DNA from: Cohaesibacter gelatinilyticus
GTDB taxonomy: Bacteria; Pseudomonadota; Alphaproteobacteria; Rhizobiales; Cohaesibacteraceae
DNA length: 64,000 bases
NCBI RefSeq assembly: GCF_900215605.1
Contig: NZ_OBEL01000007.1
Span: forward strand, 124,001 to 188,000
Direction of reading: 5' to 3'
Shown here: in pieces, positions 11,155-19,475 of the stretch
Position numbering within the stretch: position 1 is the first letter of the stretch
Layout: each line of letters opens with the position of its first letter
Notes under the pieces: generated by a model
What the model was told of the DNA's origin: nothing
Database searches by the model: none
The model's input: the letters and a program-made list of their open reading frames with translations, nothing else
Translations under genes and position numbers: made by a program

Positions 11155-11300
11155 CATTCTTGCCTGTGCGTGGACGATAGTCCTGGGACCTTCCCTGATA
11201 TCAGCGGCGCAAGACTTCTTGCTTACAGTCTGGGATATAAGGTCCCAAATGATTGTAGCCGGGATGAACCGAGTAAGGTTCAAACCCCATAGGCAGCTTT
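11155..11300 (+). ncRNA. ssrS: Candidate 6S-like RNA (or structured leader of the helicase gene)
   Basis: The stretch folds as one long rod with a central bubble: an outer stem 11160-11168 with 11288-11296 (nine pairs), an inner stem TGGGACCTT 11184-11192 with AAGGTCCCA 11239-11247, and a terminal hairpin GCAAG/CTTGC. The 3' side of the bubble carries its own small hairpin GAACC/GGTTC (11266-11281), as in known 6S RNAs. A plausible promoter (CTTGTA near 11122, TATCTC near 11146) precedes it. Length about 140 nt suits 6S. The position upstream of a helicase is not the usual one, and I cannot run a covariance model. The rest of 11074-11385 holds no convincing ORF. Confidence 0.42.
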
Positions 11301-11385
11301 TCTGCGCAAGCTTCCCCCTTATAAAACAAACGCCATTGCTCGCAGCGATTCCGCGCGATCAAGTGATGGCATATGGAAAAAATCT

Positions 11386-12858
11386 TTGACCAATTTTACT
11401 GAGCTCGGTCTGGCCGAGCCAATTCTGCGTGCCCTGCAAACCCAAGGCTATGCGCAACCGACCCCAATTCAGACCAAAGCCATTCCTGTTGCCTTGTCCG
11501 GTGACGACATTCTGGGCATCGCTCAGACAGGCACCGGCAAGACGGCCTCTTTCGTATTGCCCATCCTGGATCGCCTTGCCCGCAACGACAAGCGCCCAAT
11601 TCCAAAAGCAACCAATGCACTGATTTTGGCACCAACCCGAGAATTGGTGGCCCAGATTGCCGAGAATATACGCAAATACAGCAAGAATATGCGGGTTTCC
11701 GTTACCATCATCGTTGGTGGTGTAAAGATAGGACCGCAAACCAAGAAACTCGCAAGCGGCAGCCACATCATTGTGGCAACACCGGGCCGTCTGCTCGACC
11801 ATCTCAATAACGGCCATGTTTCCCTCAGCCAGACCAAATATGTGGTACTGGATGAAGCTGATCACATGCTCGACCTTGGCTTCATTCCCGATATTCGCCG
11901 GATCATGAAGCAATTGCCGAAAAAGCGTCAGACCTCTCTGTTGTCCGCCACCATGCCAACGCAAATCCGCGCCTTGGCAAAGGATTTCCAGACAGATCCG
12001 GTGGAAGTCGCCGTGGCTGTTGAATCCAAACCCATCGAGCGCATCACCCAAAGCGTGCGCCATACCAGCAGCTCTGCCAAGCGCGATGAAGTAACGCGCA
12101 TTCTGAGCGCTGAGGATGTCGAGCGCGCCATCGTCTTCACCCGTACCAAGCGCGGGGCAGATCGGGTGAGCCAGCATCTGCAAAAAGCAGGCCTTGCCGC
12201 CACCGCCATCCATGGCAACAAAAGCCAGGGCCAGCGGACGCGCGCCCTTGCCAGCTTCAAGAACGGTGAGATCAATATCATGGTTGCCACCGATATCGCC
12301 GCGCGTGGCATTGACATCGATGATGTCTCGCATGTGGTCAACTTCGAGCTGCCGGAAGTACCGGAAGCCTATGTCCACCGCATTGGTCGAACCGCACGCG
12401 CAGGCCGCACCGGCACCGCGATCTCACTATGCGATGCGACCGAAGCCAAGCTTTTGCGGGATATAGAAAAACTGATCGGCACTCGATTGCCAACCGATGG
12501 CACGGAGCCGCTTCCCTTTGACAAGGAAGCTGCGAAAGCCAAAAATGCCAGACGCAATCCGCGCCAAGCAACACAAGGCAAAAAGGCCAAGCCCCATCGC
12601 AAGGGTCAGGCCGCCGGCAAACCCAAATTGGCCAGCACCAAGCCCTGGTCCCCTATGGAAGCAAGCGCTGCTGCCTCCAACGATTCCGGCACCGCTGAGC
12701 GCAGCAATGACCAACCAAAGCGTGACAACAGAAAACGCAATGGTGGCGCAAAGGCAGACGGCGGCAATCGCTCATGGTCTCGCAACCGCCCTGATGCGCG
12801 CAATCAGAATAATGCGCGTAGAAGGAAACCACGGGCGAGAGCAGAAGCGACGGCTTAA
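11386..12858 (+). CDS. DEAD-box ATP-dependent RNA helicase, RhlE-like
   Basis: A 490-residue helicase with all motifs in order: Q motif (PTPIQTKAIP), AQTGTGKT, PTRELVAQ, TPGR, DEAD, SAT, ATDIAARGIDI and HRIGRTARAG. The core ends near residue 365; the remaining 125 residues are a basic, low-complexity Lys/Arg/Asn/Ala tail typical of RNA-binding extensions in RhlE/CsdA-type proteins. The start is TTG 11386 after GGAAAAAAT; no in-frame ATG lies nearby. Its place after a csp gene and a structured RNA fits a role in cold adaptation, ribosome assembly or mRNA decay. The gene ends just before a composite repeat. Confidence 0.93.
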   Translation: MTNFTELGLAEPILRALQTQGYAQPTPIQTKAIPVALSGDDILGIAQTGTGKTASFVLPILDRLARNDKRPIPKATNALILAPTRELVAQIAENIRKYSKNMRVSVTIIVGGVKIGPQTKKLASGSHIIVATPGRLLDHLNNGHVSLSQTKYVVLDEADHMLDLGFIPDIRRIMKQLPKKRQTSLLSATMPTQIRALAKDFQTDPVEVAVAVESKPIERITQSVRHTSSSAKRDEVTRILSAEDVERAIVFTRTKRGADRVSQHLQKAGLAATAIHGNKSQGQRTRALASFKNGEINIMVATDIAARGIDIDDVSHVVNFELPEVPEAYVHRIGRTARAGRTGTAISLCDATEAKLLRDIEKLIGTRLPTDGTEPLPFDKEAAKAKNARRNPRQATQGKKAKPHRKGQAAGKPKLASTKPWSPMEASAAASNDSGTAERSNDQPKRDNRKRNGGAKADGGNRSWSRNRPDARNQNNARRRKPRARAEATA

Positions 12859-12880
12859 AGGCTTGCCTAGAAGCTCTGAA

Positions 12881-13029
12881 CCAAGCCCTCTCCCCCTCCC
12901 AAACCACCCGTCAGGTACCCTCGGTACGTTTGGGAGGGGGAGAGGGCTGGTGATACGGCCTACAGCGCGTTCCCGAAAAGTTGCAGAACTCGCTCTTAAA
13001 AGTCTCAATCAGAGACTTTTAAATCGGGC
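12881..13029 (+). repeat. Composite intergenic repeat, copy 2 (most complete)
   Basis: Order on the plus strand: long palindrome 12881-12950 with near-perfect C-rich and G-rich arms; link GATACGGCCTAC; partial hairpin module 12964-12987; and a second perfect hairpin, TTAAAAGTCTC/GAGACTTTTAA at 12996-13022, ending in AAATCGGGC. It separates convergent helicase and GNAT genes and could act as a transcription terminator for both. The GNAT stop codon is inside the last hairpin. Confidence 0.85.
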
Positions 13030-13487
13030 ACCAGCTTTAATTCCATATGCGGCAGGGTCCGACCGGGAATTGATCCCGACGGTTCCTGCCCGATGGTCTC
13101 AAGACCTTGTGCTTCATAAAAAGCGGTGGCACCTGGGTCTGCATAAAGATAGAGCGATGCCAGATCGCGGGATTTGGCGTCCTCCACCACAATATCCCAA
13201 AGGATTTGGCCGATGCCCTTTCGCTGATGATCGGGATCGATGAAGAGCGCGCAGACCTCGGCAGCCTTGCCATCTGCATCCGGCATCAAGCCTACCATGC
13301 CGCAAATGCCGTCATCGACTGCCACCCAATAATCGGTGGTCCGGAAATCTTCTTCGCGCACCGTCAGCTCATCGCGACAGGCTTCCATGAAGGCATCATC
13401 ATAGCCATTGGACTGCTTGGAACGCATGGAGAGATCGCTCAAGGCGTCCGCGTCTGATAGCCGCGCTTTTCGGGTCGTGATAGACAT
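13005..13487 (-). CDS. GNAT family N-acetyltransferase
   Basis: A 160-residue GNAT enzyme. The acetyl-CoA pyrophosphate loop is DHQRKGIGQIL, preceded by the beta-4 strand with AEVCALFID, and the C-terminal FYEAQGLETIG segment is typical. It should transfer an acetyl group to a small amine or protein; the substrate cannot be told. I chose ATG 13487 with GAAAGGAACTCG upstream rather than the longer frame. The last residues (DLKVSD) and the stop codon are encoded by the dispersed repeat at 12996-13029, so insertion of the repeat has redefined the C terminus. Confidence 0.88.
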   Translation of the reverse strand: MSITTRKARLSDADALSDLSMRSKQSNGYDDAFMEACRDELTVREEDFRTTDYWVAVDDGICGMVGLMPDADGKAAEVCALFIDPDHQRKGIGQILWDIVVEDAKSRDLASLYLYADPGATAFYEAQGLETIGQEPSGSIPGRTLPHMELKLVPDLKVSD

Positions 13488-13939
13488 AGATCGAGTTCCT
13501 TTCCTCCCACCAACTACCAGATATAGTGCTGAAATTTTAGGCATCAAGGACAGCATAAAATGGCACAAATGCTAGTCTTTTTGGATCTAAGCTATTAAAA
13601 ATAAACAGCTTCCCTTGAAAAAGGCCCTTTCGATACACACTCTATAGAGCATCCACACATCATTGCTGGCTCAAAAAAGACCTTTCGGCAGTGCAACATA
13701 CTACTAGCGAATATCTTGCAACTGCACTCCGTTTAATTTAACTAAGGGGCGAAATGGGCTTGTTCGAGCTCGTTTATCGGCATCTGGTGCGCTTCTCGTT
13801 GGATTGAGATCATAATCAAACACAAAAGATTCGCAGCAGAAAACTAGAACCTGCGCGGTGAAGACTTTCAGCGCGACATGTTCCGGGCCGTCTGCGAGCT
13901 ACTCGAGCTATCTGCAATACTAAAGCACCGGGACCACTC

Positions 13940-16732
13940 ATGAGCTTGTACACAAACTACCTCGACGAGATTGAAACTCGAAAAATCCAGGGTCTGCATC
14001 CAAAGCCTATTGACGATGGTGCACTCGTTGCCGAGTTGATCGCGCAGATCAAGGATACAGGTAACGAGCATCGCGAAGACTCCCTCAAATTCTTCATCTA
14101 TAACACGCTGCCAGGCACGACCAGCGCTGCAGGCGAAAAGGCAAAATTCCTCAAGGAAATCATTCTTGGCGAATCCGAGATTGCTGAAATCTCCATTGCC
14201 TACGCTTTCGAGCTGCTGTCCCATATGAAAGGCGGCCCATCCGTTGAGGTTCTCCTCGATCTGGCACTGGGTGATGATGCTGACATCGCTTTCCAGGCAG
14301 CTGACGTTCTGAAAACCCAGGTCTTCCTGTATGAGGCCGACACCGACCGCCTTGAAGAAGCCTTCAAAGCTGGCAGCGCTGTCGCCAGGGACATCCTGGA
14401 AAGCTATGCCAAGGCAGAATTCTTCACCAAGCTTCCTGACGTGGAAGAAGAGATCAAGGTTGTGACCTATATCGCTGGCGAAGGCGATATCTCCACCGAT
14501 CTTCTCTCACCAGGTGGTCAAGCCCACTCTCGCTCGGACCGCGAGCTGCACGGCCAGTGCATGATGACCCCGGAAGACCAGGTCGCCATCCGCGAATTGC
14601 AAAAACAGCATCCCGACAAGCGCGTCATGCTGATTGCTGAAAAAGGCACCATGGGCGTTGGCTCTTCCCGCATGTCTGGCATCAACAATGTGGCGCTTTG
14701 GACCGGCAAGCAGGCCAACGAATATGTTCCTTTCGTGAACATTGCACCGGTTGTTGCCGGTACCAACGGCATCTCTCCAATCTTCCTGACCACCGTTGGC
14801 GTGACCGGCGGCATCGGCATTGACCTCAAGAACTGGGTCAAGAAGCTGGATGATGACGGCAACCCGATCCTGAACAATGATGGCAACCCGGTTCTGGAAC
14901 AGAAATATTCTGTCGCCACCGGCACCGTCCTGACCATCAATTCCAAGGACAAGAAACTCTATAGCGAAGATGGTGGCGAAGAGCTGGCCAATGTGGCCGC
15001 TGCTTTCACCCCGCAAAAGGTAGAATTCATGAAGGCTGGCGGCTCTTACGCCATTGTCTTCGGCAAGAAATTGCAAAGCTTTGCGGCCGAGACCCTCGGC
15101 GTGGAACCGGCTCAGGTCTTCGCAGCAGCCAAGGAAATCTCTCACGAAGGTCAAGGCCTGACTGCCGTTGAGAAGATCTTCAACAAAAACGCACGCGGCA
15201 CCACACCAGGCGCTGTTCTGCATGCTGGCTCTGACGTGCGTGTGAAGGTCAATATCGTTGGCTCCCAGGACACCACCGGTCTGATGACCTCTCAGGAACT
15301 GGAAGCCATGGCGGCAACCGTCATTTCCCCATCCGTGGATGGCGCTTACCAGTCCGGTTGTCACACCGCATCCGTCTGGGACAAGAAAGCACAAGCCAAC
15401 ATCCCGCGCCTGATGAAATTCATGAACAAATTCGGCCTGATCACCGCGCGTGATCCCGAAGGCGAATATCATGCCATGACCGACGTGATCCATAAGGTGC
15501 TGAACGACATCACCGTGGATGACTGGGACATCACCATTGGCGGTGACAGCCACACCCGCATGTCCAAGGGCGTGGCATTTGGCGCTGACTCCGGCACCGT
15601 GGCGCTGGCGCTGGCAACCGGTGAAGCCACCATGCCGATCCCTGAATCCGTGAAGGTGACCTTCAAAGGCAAGATGGCCGACCACATGGATTTCCGCGAT
15701 GTGGTGCATGCCACCCAGGCACAGATGCTCAAGCAGCATGGCGACAATGTCTTCCAGGGCCGCATCATCGAAGTGCATATCGGCACCCTGCTGGCAGATC
15801 AGGCCTTCACCTTCACCGACTGGACCGCAGAAATGAAGGCAAAAGCCTCCATCTGTATTTCCAACGATGACACCCTGATCGGATCACTGGAACTGGCCAA
15901 GAGCCGCATCCAGATCATGATCGACAAGGGCATGGAAAATGAGGCCAAGACCTTGCAAGGCCTGATCGACAAGGCGGACAAGCGTATTGCCGAGATCAAG
16001 TCTGGCGAAAATCCAGCCCTGACCCCGGATGACAACGCCAAATACTTCGCTGAAGTGGTTGTGGATCTGGACGAAATCGTCGAGCCGATGATCGCCGACC
16101 CGGACGTGAACAATGCCGACGTTTCCAAGCGCTACACCCACGACACCATCCGCCCTGTCTCCTATTATGGTGGCGAGCGTCAGGTGGATCTGGGCTTCGT
16201 TGGCTCTTGCATGGTGCATAAGGGCGATGTGAAAATCGTGGCTCAGATGCTGAAAAACCTGGAAGAAACCAAAGGTAAGGTCGAGTTCAACGCACCGCTT
16301 GTTGTTGCCGCTCCAACCTACAACATCATCGACGAGCTGAAAGAAGAAGGCGACTGGGATATCCTGCAAAAATATTCAGGCTTTGAATTCGACGATCTGT
16401 TCCCCAAAGATGCTGCCCGTACCGAATATGAGAACATTCTCTATCTGGAGCGTCCGGGCTGTAACCTCTGCATGGGCAACCAGGAAAAAGCCGAAAAAGG
16501 CGACACCGTTCTGGCAACATCCACCCGCCTCTTCCAGGGCCGTGTGGTGGAAGATTCTGAAGAGAAAAAAGGTGAATCCCTGCTGGCGTCCACGCCTGTG
16601 GTTGTTCTGTCCGCAATCCTTGGCAGAACCCCAACCATGGACGAATATAAAGACGCGGTGAAAGGCATCGACCTCACCAAATTCGCCCCTCCTCTGCAGG
16701 TGCCTGCAGACAGCAAGTCAGTTCATTTCTAA
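13940..16732 (+). CDS. acnB: Aconitate hydratase B (bifunctional aconitase/2-methylisocitrate dehydratase)
   Basis: A 930-residue aconitase of the B type: the N-terminal HEAT-like region (about 1-160) and swivel domain precede the catalytic domains, the domain order unique to AcnB. The 4Fe-4S cysteines are Cys757 in GSCMVH and Cys841/Cys844 in PGCNLCMGNQ. It interconverts citrate and isocitrate in the TCA cycle and may hydrate 2-methylaconitate. Many alphaproteobacteria rely on AcnA, so AcnB is worth noting; a full-genome search would show whether it is the only aconitase. The 371-base gap before it (13569-13939) holds no ORF or element I can define. A strong terminator follows. Confidence 0.97.
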   Translation: MSLYTNYLDEIETRKIQGLHPKPIDDGALVAELIAQIKDTGNEHREDSLKFFIYNTLPGTTSAAGEKAKFLKEIILGESEIAEISIAYAFELLSHMKGGPSVEVLLDLALGDDADIAFQAADVLKTQVFLYEADTDRLEEAFKAGSAVARDILESYAKAEFFTKLPDVEEEIKVVTYIAGEGDISTDLLSPGGQAHSRSDRELHGQCMMTPEDQVAIRELQKQHPDKRVMLIAEKGTMGVGSSRMSGINNVALWTGKQANEYVPFVNIAPVVAGTNGISPIFLTTVGVTGGIGIDLKNWVKKLDDDGNPILNNDGNPVLEQKYSVATGTVLTINSKDKKLYSEDGGEELANVAAAFTPQKVEFMKAGGSYAIVFGKKLQSFAAETLGVEPAQVFAAAKEISHEGQGLTAVEKIFNKNARGTTPGAVLHAGSDVRVKVNIVGSQDTTGLMTSQELEAMAATVISPSVDGAYQSGCHTASVWDKKAQANIPRLMKFMNKFGLITARDPEGEYHAMTDVIHKVLNDITVDDWDITIGGDSHTRMSKGVAFGADSGTVALALATGEATMPIPESVKVTFKGKMADHMDFRDVVHATQAQMLKQHGDNVFQGRIIEVHIGTLLADQAFTFTDWTAEMKAKASICISNDDTLIGSLELAKSRIQIMIDKGMENEAKTLQGLIDKADKRIAEIKSGENPALTPDDNAKYFAEVVVDLDEIVEPMIADPDVNNADVSKRYTHDTIRPVSYYGGERQVDLGFVGSCMVHKGDVKIVAQMLKNLEETKGKVEFNAPLVVAAPTYNIIDELKEEGDWDILQKYSGFEFDDLFPKDAARTEYENILYLERPGCNLCMGNQEKAEKGDTVLATSTRLFQGRVVEDSEEKKGESLLASTPVVVLSAILGRTPTMDEYKDAVKGIDLTKFAPPLQVPADSKSVHF

Positions 16733-16737
16733 GAAAG

Positions 16738-16787
16738 AGCGCATTCGACGAAAAGTTGCAGACTTTTCAGACAAGAATTCGCTTCAG
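16738..16787 (+). repeat. Short hairpin repeat module, copy 4
   Basis: GAAAAGTTGCAGACTTTTC with flanks AGCGCATTC and AAGAATTCGC lies 6 bp after the acnB stop codon. It matches the module at 89-138 almost base for base. Confidence 0.8.
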
Positions 16788-16816
16788 AAAAAAGAGCTAC
16801 TTGAATAAAAGAATAC

Positions 16817-16845
16817 AAAAAGGCCGCTCTCGCAGCGGCCTTTTT
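16817..16845. terminator. Bidirectional terminator between acnB and the ABC operon
   Basis: AAAAAGGCCGCT and AGCGGCCTTTTT form a 12-bp stem around CTCGC, with a T run on either strand. It can end both convergent units. Confidence 0.92.
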
Positions 16846-16887
16846 GTGTCTGACTTCAGTGCAAGATTTTGAAGAACGATTGGTGGT

Positions 16888-17898
16888 TCAGCTGCCACTC
16901 AGGATCATGCGATAGCGCATTTGATCGAAGATCACGGCCAGGATCAGAAGCGCACCAAGCAGCACCATCTGCATGTAGGAGCTGACCTGCGCCAGGTTCA
17001 TTCCATTTTGCACAAGAACAATGAAGAAGGCACCCAGAACGACATTCTCGACCCGTCCGATGCCCCCGCGCAGAGAAACACCAGCAATCACACAGGCGGC
17101 AATCGATTCAAGCGCGATTGTACTGCCGAGATTGGCCTCGCCCGACTCGACCCGTGCTGTCAGAAGCAGGCCGGTGAGTGAGGCAATCAGCGCGCAGATG
17201 ACATAGGCCATCACCAGCGTTTTTTTGGTATTGATCGCAGACAGACGTGCCGCCTTGATGTTACCGCCAACTGCATAGACCTGCGTGCCCAGACGAGTGC
17301 GTGACATGAACATCCACATCACGATGATGCAAATCACAGCGATGATAACCGGGACAGGCACCCCGAGAATACGGCCAAACCCGAATGTATCACCAAAGGC
17401 AAAAGGCAGGTTGGACACCGGCACACCGCCCGTCAGAAAAAGCGCCAGCCCCGCACCAACGGAAGAGACACCAAGGGTCATGATGAAAGGCGAAACATCA
17501 AAATAGGCAACGCCGATGCCGTTGATCAGACCAACAGCCATGGCCGCTGCAAATCCCATGAATGCGCCCAGAAGTATCACCAGCCAGATGGCATCGGGAA
17601 ATATACCAGCAAACCAGACCATCCCGAGAGCCGAAACAACCGATGTAAGGGCAATGGCGGTGCCCACGGAAAGGTCGAAGCCGCCCGAAATCAGAACCAG
17701 CATCTGCCCCATGGAAACCAGAACCAGATATACCGACTGACGCGCCACATTGATCAGATTCTGGCCTGTCAGGAATTTCGAGGACAATATGGTGAAGATG
17801 ACCAGAGCCGTGGCAAGGAAAAACGGCAGGACCCCAACTTTGATGAATATCTTTCGAATGAGATCAAACGGCCCGGATTTTTGTGTTTCTGTTATCAT
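16888..17898 (-). CDS. ABC importer permease, RbsC/monosaccharide type
   Basis: A 336-residue inner-membrane permease of the RbsC family, with eight to ten hydrophobic helices and the family segments GGFDLSVG, FIMTLG and GGIGRVENV. It forms the transmembrane channel as a homodimer with the ATPase encoded just upstream; the two genes overlap by 4 bp (ATGA). Although this family is named for ribose, members linked to TorT-like binding proteins and to pxp genes may carry non-sugar solutes. It is the last gene of the long minus-strand set that starts with pxpA. Confidence 0.92.
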   Translation of the reverse strand: MITETQKSGPFDLIRKIFIKVGVLPFFLATALVIFTILSSKFLTGQNLINVARQSVYLVLVSMGQMLVLISGGFDLSVGTAIALTSVVSALGMVWFAGIFPDAIWLVILLGAFMGFAAAMAVGLINGIGVAYFDVSPFIMTLGVSSVGAGLALFLTGGVPVSNLPFAFGDTFGFGRILGVPVPVIIAVICIIVMWMFMSRTRLGTQVYAVGGNIKAARLSAINTKKTLVMAYVICALIASLTGLLLTARVESGEANLGSTIALESIAACVIAGVSLRGGIGRVENVVLGAFFIVLVQNGMNLAQVSSYMQMVLLGALLILAVIFDQMRYRMILSGS

Positions 17899-19403
17899 TG
17901 TTTTGCTCCGCTTTCATCGAAGAAATATTTGAGGACTTGTTCTTCGGTCATGTCATCGCCCGATAGCTCTGCGGAGATATGGCCATGAGCCAGAACAATC
18001 ATGCGGCGTGAGAGATGCAGGACCTCGGGCAGATCAGAGGAGATGACAACAACGGCCTTGCCCGATTCCGCCAATTCCTTGATCAGAAGATAAAGGGCTG
18101 CTCTCGTGCCCATATCGACGCCAACCGTTGGCTCGTCAAAAATGATCAGATCAGCATTTTGACCAAAGCATTTTCCAAACAGGACTTTTTGCTGATTGCC
18201 ACCTGAGAGCTGGGAGACCGGTTTCGATCGATATCCATCATGCAATTCCACATGATTGGAAATCGTGGCAGTCTCCGAATTGACTTCGGACCATTTCACA
18301 AATTGAGAGTTTCCTCCCACTTTGTCGCCCATGATCAAATTGATCGCGAGATTGTCCTTGGAGGATTTGGCGAGATCCAGACCCTCGGCCTTCCGATCCG
18401 GTGACAGATAATAGATGCCCTGCCGAATGATCTCGCGCGTGGATGCATGGCTGATATCCTTGCCCTTCATGGTGACCGTGCCGCCCAAACGAAGGGCCAG
18501 CCCCATCACCGTGCGAAACAGACGCGACTTGCCGGAGCCAACCAGACCCGCAACGCCAAGAACCTCGCCAGCGCGAACGTCAAAGCTTGCATTGTGAATG
18601 CCCACTGTTTGCAAGTTCTTGACCGACAGGACCACCTCACCGGATCCATGCGCGATTTTGGGATAGATCTCATCAATGGCACGCCCTGTCATCATTTCAA
18701 CAAGAGCATCCTCATCGGTGTCAGCCATATCAATTGTTCCGATTTTTCCACCATCGCGCAACACCGTGACCCGGTCGGCGATCCGGGTAAATTCCTGAAT
18801 GCGGTGTGAGATATAGACAATGCCCACACCCTTCGCCTTGAGCGCATTCACAAAGTCAAAGAGGTGATCAACTTCCTTGTCGGTCAATGACGCCGTCGGC
18901 TCGTCCAGAATCAGAACTTTCAGATCACCATGGAAGGCTTTGGTAATCTCGACCATTTGCTGTTGCGCCCGCGAGAGCTGCGCCACGATCTTGTTCGGAT
19001 CAATGGCAAAGCCAAGCTCAAGCAACATGTCGCGTGCCCGTTTACGCATCATACGGTGGTCGATGAAAAGCCCGTTTCTGGGCTCCCAGCCAAGAAAGAT
19101 ATTCTGGGCAACGGTCAGGGTCGGGATCAGGGAAAATTCCTGAAACACCGTATAAATGCCCTTTGCCTGCGCATCTGCCACATTTTCGAACGTCACCTCC
19201 TGACCATCAAGAACAACGCTCCCCTTTGAGGGCATGTTCGCGCCGGCAAGCATGGAGATGAGGGTTGATTTTCCGGCACCATTCTCTCCGAAGAGAACAT
19301 GCACTTCGCCTGACTGCAGATCAAAATCAACGGAATCGAGCGCAAGAATTCCGGGATATTGTTTCGTCAAAGCCTTTGTTTGTATGAGTGGTGTCGCAGT
19401 CAT
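17895..19403 (-). CDS. ABC importer ATPase, RbsA/MglA type (two nucleotide-binding domains)
   Basis: A 502-residue ATPase with two fused nucleotide-binding domains. The first has GENGAGKST, the altered signature LSRAQQQMVEI and ILDEPTASL; the second has GLVGSGKS in place of a full Walker A, then LSGGNQQKVL and IFDEPTVGVD. A degenerate second Walker A is normal in this family. It powers uptake through the permease downstream (4-bp overlap). Upstream, a small hairpin separates it from the binding-protein gene, as often seen where the binding protein must be made in excess. SD: AGGAAACGACAG. Confidence 0.95.
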   Translation of the reverse strand: MTATPLIQTKALTKQYPGILALDSVDFDLQSGEVHVLFGENGAGKSTLISMLAGANMPSKGSVVLDGQEVTFENVADAQAKGIYTVFQEFSLIPTLTVAQNIFLGWEPRNGLFIDHRMMRKRARDMLLELGFAIDPNKIVAQLSRAQQQMVEITKAFHGDLKVLILDEPTASLTDKEVDHLFDFVNALKAKGVGIVYISHRIQEFTRIADRVTVLRDGGKIGTIDMADTDEDALVEMMTGRAIDEIYPKIAHGSGEVVLSVKNLQTVGIHNASFDVRAGEVLGVAGLVGSGKSRLFRTVMGLALRLGGTVTMKGKDISHASTREIIRQGIYYLSPDRKAEGLDLAKSSKDNLAINLIMGDKVGGNSQFVKWSEVNSETATISNHVELHDGYRSKPVSQLSGGNQQKVLFGKCFGQNADLIIFDEPTVGVDMGTRAALYLLIKELAESGKAVVVISSDLPEVLHLSRRMIVLAHGHISAELSGDDMTEEQVLKYFFDESGAKQ

Positions 19404-19427
19404 CTGTCGTTTCCTAGAGAAAAATGC

Positions 19428-19446
19428 GGGTCAGCTGAGCTGACCC
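19428..19446. other. Intergenic hairpin between binding-protein and ATPase genes
   Basis: GGGTCAGC and GCTGACCC form a perfect 8-bp stem around TGA. With no T run it is more likely an mRNA 3'-end protecting hairpin for the binding-protein message than a full terminator. Confidence 0.55.
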
Positions 19447-19475
19447 CAACTGGCCCGCAGTCCAGGGAGAAATGT

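Noticed and set aside
11101-11292. 63-codon frame with a hydrophobic start before the helicase
   Set aside because: No ribosome site, Cys-rich random composition, and it coincides with the structured 6S-like region.
11359-12378. Long open frame antisense to the helicase gene
   Set aside because: It lies opposite a gene with every DEAD-box motif; its protein has no recognisable domain and low-complexity composition.
14507-15778. 423-codon open frame antisense to acnB
   Set aside because: Shadow of the AcnB frame; rich in His and Gly from complementary codons, no motif.
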